From the NCBI GenBank assembly GCA_030689795.1, contig JAUYEO010000014.1:1-16070 (forward strand): a stretch of 16,070 nucleotides of DNA. The letters are read 5' to 3'. The DNA is from Desulfobacterales bacterium. GTDB lineage: Bacteria; Desulfobacterota; Desulfobacteria; Desulfobacterales; RPRI01. Shown one piece after another: positions 8,286 through 14,128 of this stretch. Positions within the stretch are counted from its first letter, which is position 1, and the number at the start of each line of letters is the position of its first letter. A program made the translations under genes and the position numbers. The notes below the pieces were generated by a model. It had not been told where the DNA came from and ran no database searches. It was given only the letters and a program-made list of their open reading frames with translations.

Positions 8286-8319
8286 AAGGAGGCCGCCTGT
8301 ACGGTTCAGGCGGCCCCTT
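8286..8319. terminator. Bidirectional hairpin terminator between nifJ and the AI-2E gene
   Basis: A perfect 9-bp stem, GGCCGCCTG (8291-8299) and CAGGCGGCC (8307-8315), closes a 7-nt loop. It is extended by AAGG/CCTT across a bulged A8290. T-rich stretches follow on both sides (ATTCTTTTCC rightward, CCTTTTCATG leftward). It starts 15 nt after the PFOR stop, and the right arm overlaps the last codons and TGA stop of the convergent AI-2E gene, so it probably ends both transcripts. Confidence 0.8.
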
Positions 8320-9358
8320 CATCATTCTTTTCCTGCGATTTAACCGAAGAAATAATTTCAAGAAAAGCGAAAAGCAGGCTCATGGTAAGCGGTCCGAGCA
8401 GGAATCCTATGGGGCCGAAATATCCGATTCCGCCCAGAACAGAGAGAAGAATGATAAAGGGATGCATCTGCATTCCGCGTCCTACAAGTTTAGGCCCTAA
8501 AAAATTATCGATAAGCCCGACCGCACCCACTCCCCACGCAAGAAGACCGAATCCCGGGAAAACTTTGCCGCTTAAGAAAAGGAACAGAATTGCAGGGATT
8601 AAAACAAGCGATGTTCCGACACCGGGAATCAGGGCGGCTACCGCAGCCACTGAACCCCACAGCACGGCATTTGGAACTCCGAAAACGGCAAATCCTGCCG
8701 AAGTCAAAGCCCCCTGAATGACGGCCACCGTGAGATTTCCTTTAATTACCGAATTGATTGCCGATTCGATTATATCGAAAATCTTCTCATCGTCAGTATC
8801 GGCAAGAGGACTCAGGCCGACAATTGTTTTTTTAAGCCTTTCTCCGTCTTTAAGCAGGTAGTAGAGAGCTGTGAGAAAAATAAAGAAGTTCAGTATTATT
8901 TTTGCAAAGTTAGAAAATATGTCTCCGAGATGCCGAACCAGCCAATCGAGCCCCTGTTTCAGATATTGATCAAAATCGGCGGAGAATTCCATCTGTGCCG
9001 GTATGAACCTTTGAACATAAATGATCAGCTTCCCGACCGCATTTAAAATATTATCTTTCCCACCCCCATCGGTTATAGAGACGTATAACAGCTGGGCTTC
9101 ATTAAAAATCTGTATTCCCAGGAATATAACCGGCACAAGTATTATAACGACAATAATTACAGCGGTTATGAAGGCTGCTGTTCCCTTGCGTTTCCGTGTG
9201 ATTCGAAGCACTCTTTTGTGAACCGGCTGAAACACAACGGCAAAAACCATTGCGATAATAATTGAATAGAAAAATGGACGAAAAATATAAAAAACAATAA
9301 GAATCGCCCCCGTAACGAGAGTCAGCAGATAATAAAACTGCGGTTTCTGGTTTTTCAT
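8306..9358 (-). CDS. AI-2E family transporter (PerM/YdiK/TqsA-like membrane protein)
   Basis: This 350-residue integral membrane protein belongs to the AI-2E transporter family (PF01594). Members have been implicated in export of autoinducer-2 or in Na+/H+ exchange, so the substrate here is unknown. Hydrophobic segments lie near residues 11-27, 29-44, 61-82, 150-169, 211-226, 229-262, 267-283 and 299-336. The long polar loop at 83-148 between the third and fourth segments is normal for the family. Typical signatures are AALIPGVG (241-248), DNFLGPKLVGRGMQMHP (284-300) and GIGYFGPIGFLLGP (310-323). The length is usual. ATG 9356-9358 is preceded by AGGAA. The gene converges on PFOR and its stop lies inside the shared terminator. 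There is no operon partner on the left; the malate synthase gene is divergent, 246 bp away. Confidence 0.9.
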   Translation of the reverse strand: MKNQKPQFYYLLTLVTGAILIVFYIFRPFFYSIIIAMVFAVVFQPVHKRVLRITRKRKGTAAFITAVIIVVIILVPVIFLGIQIFNEAQLLYVSITDGGGKDNILNAVGKLIIYVQRFIPAQMEFSADFDQYLKQGLDWLVRHLGDIFSNFAKIILNFFIFLTALYYLLKDGERLKKTIVGLSPLADTDDEKIFDIIESAINSVIKGNLTVAVIQGALTSAGFAVFGVPNAVLWGSVAAVAALIPGVGTSLVLIPAILFLFLSGKVFPGFGLLAWGVGAVGLIDNFLGPKLVGRGMQMHPFIILLSVLGGIGYFGPIGFLLGPLTMSLLFAFLEIISSVKSQEKNDEGAA

Positions 9359-9604
9359 TCAATTTCCTGCCGTTTTGCTTCGTTCGCCGGTTAGTATAGT
9401 TTTGTAAATATCAAATTAATAACTTATCAGCAATATTTTATTAAGATGCCCGCAGTGTGGATCTTCAATCTGAAATTCAGCGATTTCAAATCCATTCTCC
9501 GGAGCTTTTCCCGCAGGTTGGGCCTCTCTCGCTTGAAATTTATATTTAAATCAGTTATGTAAGGATCTCAACGTACTATTTCGGCGATAAGGGAGGAGAA
9601 AGAG
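9359..9604. promoter_or_regulatory. Divergent intergenic region between the AI-2E and malate synthase genes
   Basis: This 246-bp region should hold promoters for both genes, but I see no convincing -35/-10 pair. The part at 9400-9560 is AT-rich and carries a 44-codon open stretch on the minus strand (9416-9550) that has no start codon and reads like a gene end. The G+C-rich sequence of the right half of the window begins at the end of this region. A GGAGG at 9592-9596 serves as the malate synthase ribosome site. Confidence 0.4.
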
Positions 9605-11551
9605 ATGGCATCAAACACCAAGGAAGGATCCGGCTCAGGCCGGCTCAGGTTTCGTGACGGGATTCAGCAACATTACCCGGACGTGTTGACGCCGGGGGCC
9701 CTCGATGCGCTGGAAGCACTGGCAGGGTTCAACCGAAAGCGCCGGCAGATCATGCACGCGCGCATCACGCGGCGGGCCGCGCGTTTTAAAGATGGCCGGC
9801 GGATCGGTTTTCTCGATCCGGCCGCTGCCATTGCGGGTGCTGGGATCACCGTGCAGCAGGCCCGCGCGGGCCAGTTCGACGGCTCGGATATCCCCCATGA
9901 TCTTCAGTGCCAGTGGATACAGGGCACGGGCCCGGCCACCAGGCCGCGGTCAACAGTGGAGGCGGGTATCCGCAACGTCGCCTATGCCCTGCTCTCGGGC
10001 GCAGACGGCTGGATGTTCGATGGCGAGGATGCCCTCGGCCAGATCGATACCATGTCGCTGGACAATCAGCGCAACCTCGCGATCGCCTTTGCCCGCAAAG
10101 AGCCTTTCCTGCGCATCGCCGAAAACGTTGCCGCAGAGATGAACACCTGGGCCGAAGGCTTTTTCGGCCGCAAGACCATCAAGGACTGGAAGCAGCAGTT
10201 GGATTTTACCACCCGCATTTTCCGGCCCCGTGGCCTGCACCTTGACGACCGGCACATTTGTGACGGCAACGGCGAGGGTTTTTCGGCCGCGATTGTCGAT
10301 ACAGCGCTGTATGTGGCCAACAACCACCGGACCCTGCGCAGCCAGGGCCGCTCGATTGTCCTTTATCTGCCCAAGATTCAGACCGCCGAGGAAGCGGCCC
10401 TCTGGAACGACATCCTAGGCGGTCTGGAACAGCACCTCGGTCTTGCCGCCGGAACAGTGAAGGTCTACGTGCTGGTCGAGCAACTCGAAGCCTGTTACCA
10501 GTTGATGGAGATCCGGGCCGCCCTGGCCTGCCGTTTTGCCGGCTTCAACACCGGGCGCTGGGACTACATCAACAGTGTGGCCGACGCCCTGGCCTGGGAC
10601 AAGACCTTCCACAATCCCAACATCGACGCCATCACCATGACCTACGGCTACATGAGGGTTTACGAAGACCGCGTGCGGCGTGCGGTCAATACGCCTGACC
10701 GCAACGGCCTTTTCGCCCTCTGGCAGGGGGGGATGGAACCCAACATTCCGGTGGGCTCGGAAAAGGGTGTGGCCGAAGCGATGAAGCGCGCTGTGGCGGG
10801 CGGTCAGCGCGAGCAGCAGGCCGGAGCCAGCGGCAAATGGGTGGCCCACTGGAAAATGGTCCACATCATCAGGCCGATCTGGGAAAAGGCAGGCGCTGTC
10901 AACCAACTGGGCCGCAGCTTTCCGTCGCTGACTTACGCCCAAGAGGACGCCGATGGACTGATTCTGCTTGAGCCGAGCCCACGCACGGTGCGCGGAGCCC
11001 GCGACCTGCTCTCGGTGGCACTGCAGTACGGCAACGCCTTTGGCCGGGGATTTCAGGCCGCGGCACTCAAGCCGGCCGATTTTTTCGGCAATGACGATGT
11101 GCTCTACCTGATGGAAGATATGGCCACCGGCGAGATCCGCCTGAGTATCCTCTGGGAGTGGCTGAACAAGCAGGCCTGTTTCACCGAAGACGACGCGGCC
11201 AGCGGCGTGAAGGCCGGGGACCCGCTCACACCCGGGTTCTTCGACAAGATGGTGGTCGAGGAGTACGAGAAGCTGCGCCGGGCGCAAAACAGGGATGTGC
11301 ACGACGACTCCAAGAACACCACCCTGCCCATCGCCCTCGAGATCGTCGAGCGTTACGTTAAAAATTCGTTCAAGGCCCCCTGGTACGTTGACCTGCTCAA
11401 CCTTAACCTTAACAACCATGACCTGGCACGCGCCCGCCGGCGTACAGAGGACTATTTTGCCGCCTTCGGACGCGACGGCACACGCCTGACGGCCAACCCG
11501 GATATAAACAGCCGAATTTCGAACATCGGGCCCGTTACACGGGTACATTGA
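9605..11551 (+). CDS. aceB: Malate synthase A-family enzyme, enlarged
   Basis: This 648-residue protein aligns along most of its length with malate synthase A, which condenses glyoxylate and acetyl-CoA to malate and CoA. Family landmarks appear in order: LTPGALDALEALAGFNRKRR (28-47), GADGWMFDGEDAL (132-144), RPRGLHL with the active-site Arg (207-213), LYLPKIQTAEEA (253-264), VLVE with the Mg2+-ligand Glu292, GRWDYI with the Mg2+-ligand Asp320 (28 residues later, as in E. coli AceB), GKWVAHWKMV (410-419), and LMEDMATGEI with the likely catalytic base Asp505. It is about 115 residues longer than AceB, partly in the C-terminal third. The usual DFED segment reads FDGED. ATG 9605 is preceded by GGGAGGA. 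It is a single gene, convergent with the amidase. The last 15 or so residues coincide with a GAATTTCGAA repeat, so the native C-terminus may be altered. No isocitrate lyase is in the window; glyoxylate could come from GlcDF. A related acyl-CoA substrate cannot be excluded. Confidence 0.85.
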   Translation: MASNTKEGSGSGRLRFRDGIQQHYPDVLTPGALDALEALAGFNRKRRQIMHARITRRAARFKDGRRIGFLDPAAAIAGAGITVQQARAGQFDGSDIPHDLQCQWIQGTGPATRPRSTVEAGIRNVAYALLSGADGWMFDGEDALGQIDTMSLDNQRNLAIAFARKEPFLRIAENVAAEMNTWAEGFFGRKTIKDWKQQLDFTTRIFRPRGLHLDDRHICDGNGEGFSAAIVDTALYVANNHRTLRSQGRSIVLYLPKIQTAEEAALWNDILGGLEQHLGLAAGTVKVYVLVEQLEACYQLMEIRAALACRFAGFNTGRWDYINSVADALAWDKTFHNPNIDAITMTYGYMRVYEDRVRRAVNTPDRNGLFALWQGGMEPNIPVGSEKGVAEAMKRAVAGGQREQQAGASGKWVAHWKMVHIIRPIWEKAGAVNQLGRSFPSLTYAQEDADGLILLEPSPRTVRGARDLLSVALQYGNAFGRGFQAAALKPADFFGNDDVLYLMEDMATGEIRLSILWEWLNKQACFTEDDAASGVKAGDPLTPGFFDKMVVEEYEKLRRAQNRDVHDDSKNTTLPIALEIVERYVKNSFKAPWYVDLLNLNLNNHDLARARRRTEDYFAAFGRDGTRLTANPDINSRISNIGPVTRVH

Positions 11552-11559
11552 ATTTCGAA
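11514..11559 (+). repeat. Paired GAATTTCGAA motifs at the end of the malate synthase gene
   Basis: GAATTTCGAA occurs at 11514-11523 and again at 11550-11559, separated by a short G+C-rich palindromic stretch (CGGGCCCG, then CCCG/CGGG). The first copy is inside the coding end and the second overlaps the stop codon. A related GAATTTCG lies at 799-806 between the fumarase and glcF ends. These look like fragments of a dispersed short intergenic repeat. Confidence 0.5.
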
Positions 11560-11698
11560 TAACTGGAAAAATTGAGGCTGTTTGAGATTAAGGGATGCAG
11601 ATATGCCGCTGCAATAGAAGTTACAGCTATAATTCCGGCAGAATGTGTCAACACATACCCTTACCTGCCCCTGATGTTAGTTATACAAAGGGTTTGTC
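11552..11698. other. 147-bp convergent intergenic region (malate synthase / amidase)
   Basis: There is no gene and no clear terminator. The only local symmetry is ATGTGT-CA-ACACAT (11643-11656), too short and lacking a T-tract to be called a terminator, plus a GCAG/CTGC pair with an 8-nt loop near 11600. Confidence 0.4.
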
Positions 11699-13072
11699 TT
11701 AACCGGCGATTCTTTTGGGCCATCCGATTGCTTCGTCACACCATTTTGCAATGGAGAGTAGACGGTCGTCGGCCAATCGCGGTCCGATGATTTGCAATCC
11801 AAGAGGCAACCCCTGCGGGCCCTGTCCCGCCGGGATGGTAACGGCGGGGACCCCGCATAGGGACCAGATGGTGCAAAAAGCCGGATCTCCGGTCTGGGTG
11901 ACGTCCGCGGGGGCCTGACCAGGGGCCGGCGGCGTGATAGCCGCGTCAACTCCGTTTAAAAAAGCATCCATATCCCCGGCGAGTTGATCCCTTTGTGCCA
12001 GGTCCCGGGCCAGGGCGGATTGCCCTATGCCCAACCCCTCATCGATAAGCTCGTTGAGACGCCGGCTGAGACGCCGGCGCTGGTGGCGCTGCAACTCGGC
12101 GAAACCCTTCGCCCCCTCGGCATACATAATGGTGCGGTGCACGGCGTGGGCGCGTTTGAAGGCCCGCGGCAACTCCTGTTCTTCCACGGTGGCGCCGGCG
12201 GCGCGCAGTCGCTCCACCAGTGCAAGGAAGTGGTCCCTGGCGTTTGTATCAGCCAGATGCCAGACCGGGGAGCGCACCGCGGCCAGTCGCGGGGGGCATG
12301 CCAAGGAGGGCACATCGCCGGATATGATAGAATTGATGCGGCCGGCAGCCGGGTCAGGGTCTTTTTTCTCCAGAACCGCTGCCAGAAGGGCGGCATCCGG
12401 TACGCTGCGGGTGAACACGCCCACCTGATCGAGGCTTGGGCTGAAGGGATGGATGCCGTCCAGCGGGATAAGGCCGGCGGTCGGCTTGTAGCCCACGACC
12501 CCGCAAAAAGCCGCAGGGCGAATCACCGACCCGTTGGTTTGGGTGCCGATCGCTGCGGGAACGAATCCCATGGCCACCGCTGCGGCCGAGCCGCTGGATG
12601 ATCCTCCGGGTGTATGTGCCGGGTTCCATGGATTGCGGGTCTTGCCGGGGGTAAAGAAGGCAAACTCCGATGTGACGGTTTTGCCCATCACAAAGGCGCC
12701 GGCGGCCTCAAGACGCCGGACCACTGTGGCCGAGTTCCCGGGGACAAAACCTTCATAAATAGGAGACCCCATGGTGGTTGGAATGTCCTGGGTTTCCACG
12801 ATGTCCTTGATCCCAACGCCGATGCCATGAAGGGGGCCAAGAGGCGCGCCGGACCGGCGTCTTTCATCGGCCAGGCAGGCCAGGTCCAGAGCTCTTGAAG
12901 AATCGATCCACTGGAAGGCATGCACCCTGTCTTCGTATGCATGTATCCGTTCCAGAAGCGCACGGGTGAGGTCTTCGCTGCTCAGATATCCCTTGTGAAT
13001 GGCCCTGGCCGCTTCTTGTAGCCCCAGGGTGTAAAGAGCAGTTTTGATTTTCGATTTTGGATTTGAAAACAA
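11699..13072 (-). CDS. Amidase-signature family hydrolase
   Basis: This 457-residue amidase-signature enzyme should hydrolyse a C-N bond of an amide or related compound. The Ser-cisSer-Lys triad is readable as Lys89 (GVGIKD), Ser158 (in HTPGGSSSGS) and Ser182 (TQTNGSVIRPA). Spacings of 69 and 24 residues match malonamidase E2. GVVGYKPT follows, as usual. The GTQTxGSVIRPA variant is common among amidases of unknown substrate and argues against the GatA subunit. The start is probably TTG 13070-13072, with AGGAA 9 nt upstream and an in-frame stop just before it. Codons 2-11 are an AT-rich low-complexity stretch unlike the rest of the gene, so the N-terminus is unsure. It follows the dehydrogenase gene by 27 bp and the TRAP permease gene, so it is likely the last gene of an uptake and degradation operon. 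Confidence 0.88.
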   Translation of the reverse strand: MFSNPKSKIKTALYTLGLQEAARAIHKGYLSSEDLTRALLERIHAYEDRVHAFQWIDSSRALDLACLADERRRSGAPLGPLHGIGVGIKDIVETQDIPTTMGSPIYEGFVPGNSATVVRRLEAAGAFVMGKTVTSEFAFFTPGKTRNPWNPAHTPGGSSSGSAAAVAMGFVPAAIGTQTNGSVIRPAAFCGVVGYKPTAGLIPLDGIHPFSPSLDQVGVFTRSVPDAALLAAVLEKKDPDPAAGRINSIISGDVPSLACPPRLAAVRSPVWHLADTNARDHFLALVERLRAAGATVEEQELPRAFKRAHAVHRTIMYAEGAKGFAELQRHQRRRLSRRLNELIDEGLGIGQSALARDLAQRDQLAGDMDAFLNGVDAAITPPAPGQAPADVTQTGDPAFCTIWSLCGVPAVTIPAGQGPQGLPLGLQIIGPRLADDRLLSIAKWCDEAIGWPKRIAG

Positions 13073-13099
13073 AGAGCAGAATTCCTATCAGCCTTCAGC

Positions 13100-14090
13100 C
13101 TATTTACCTGAGCCGTCGCCTGACGGCTCAGGATTAAGCAGGTTGGGCGGTTTTCCTGTGGTCAGGGCTGCCACCAGGTTCCGGGCGGCCAGCATCGCCA
13201 TGGCGTGCCTCGTGGCCGCCGATGAGCTGGCGATGTGAGGGGTGAGGACAACGTTTTTCATGGTAACCAGAGCAGGGTTCAATGCCGGTTCGTTTTCAAA
13301 AACGTCAAGTCCGGCGCCGGCCAGCCGGCCGCTTGTCAATGCCTCCACCAGGGCCGCGTCGTCAAGCACACCTCCTCGCGCAGCATTGATTAAAATAGCC
13401 CCCGATTTCATCATGGCCAGTTCCGGTCTGCCGATTATATGGTGGGTCGAAGGAGCGTAGGGTACATGAAGTGTGAGAATGTCGGCGCGGGTCAAAAGCT
13501 CATCCTTGCTTACGAATGTGGCGTTGCAGGCACGCTCTATATCAGGTTCCGCCTGCCTGGTGCTATTGTACAATACCGTCATGTCAAACCCCAAGGCTCT
13601 TCGCGCAACCTTGCTGCCTATACGGCCAAATCCAAGAATACCTAAAACAGCATGGTGCACGTCTGCGCCCAGGAACTGCTTGAGGTACCAGCCCTTCCAC
13701 GCTCCCGAACGCAGATGGGCATCGGATTCCACTACCCGCCGGGCTGTTGCCAGGATCAGCGCCCAGGTGAAATCAGCCGTGCTGTCGTCAAGGACCCCGG
13801 GCGTGTTGGTGGCCATAACTCCAGCCCTGGAGCAGGCTAACAAGATCAATGTTGTTGAAGCCCACGGCAATATTGCAGGCGGCTTTGAGGGTGGGGCAAC
13901 CGGAGAGCAGAGCCGTGTCCACTCGGTCCATCAGGGTGGTCATGACCCCGGACTTGTCGGCGAGATTTTTGGCCAGGGTCTGGGGATCCATGGGGATGTC
14001 GGACTGGTTGGCGCTCACCTCGAAGCGGCCCGCCAGATAATCCAGTACATCTTCAAAAATCTCCCGCGTAACAAGCACTTTCAACTTCAT
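13100..14090 (-). pseudogene. D-2-hydroxyacid dehydrogenase (glyoxylate reductase-like), frameshifted
   Basis: Two frames together encode a complete NAD(P)-dependent D-2-hydroxyacid dehydrogenase of about 329 residues, the normal length. The first frame runs from ATG 14088-14090 (AGGAGG 8 nt upstream) through GFNNIDLV. The second continues ACSRAGVMATNTPG to TAG 13100-13102. One extra base near 13838-13841 separates them; without correction the first frame stops after 100 codons at about 13788. The reconstructed protein has the Rossmann motif GFGRIG (153-158) and the catalytic Arg238 (NAARGG), Glu267 (DVFENEP) and His285 (TPHIAS). The 29 and 18 residue spacing is that of glyoxylate/hydroxypyruvate reductases. 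The intact catalytic residues on both sides of the lesion mean it is either recent or a sequencing error. No slippery heptamer for programmed frameshifting is evident. It lies between the TRAP permease and amidase genes of the same strand. Confidence 0.85.
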
Positions 14091-14128
14091 GAACTCATCC
14101 TCCTACCCTTTTCACACTATCGCAGCCC

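Noticed and set aside
10415..11548. 377-codon open frame on the minus strand opposite the malate synthase gene
   Set aside because: It is a shadow frame caused by G+C-rich codon bias. It has no recognisable domain or suitable ribosome site, and the plus-strand gene is clearly homologous to malate synthase.
11984..12601. 205-codon plus-strand frame inside the amidase gene
   Set aside because: It lies antisense to a gene with a full catalytic triad; its residue composition is atypical and no domain is recognised.
13788..13850. Programmed ribosomal frameshift in the dehydrogenase gene
   Set aside because: I see no slippery heptamer or obvious downstream stimulatory structure, and the family is not known to need recoding; mutation or sequence error is simpler.
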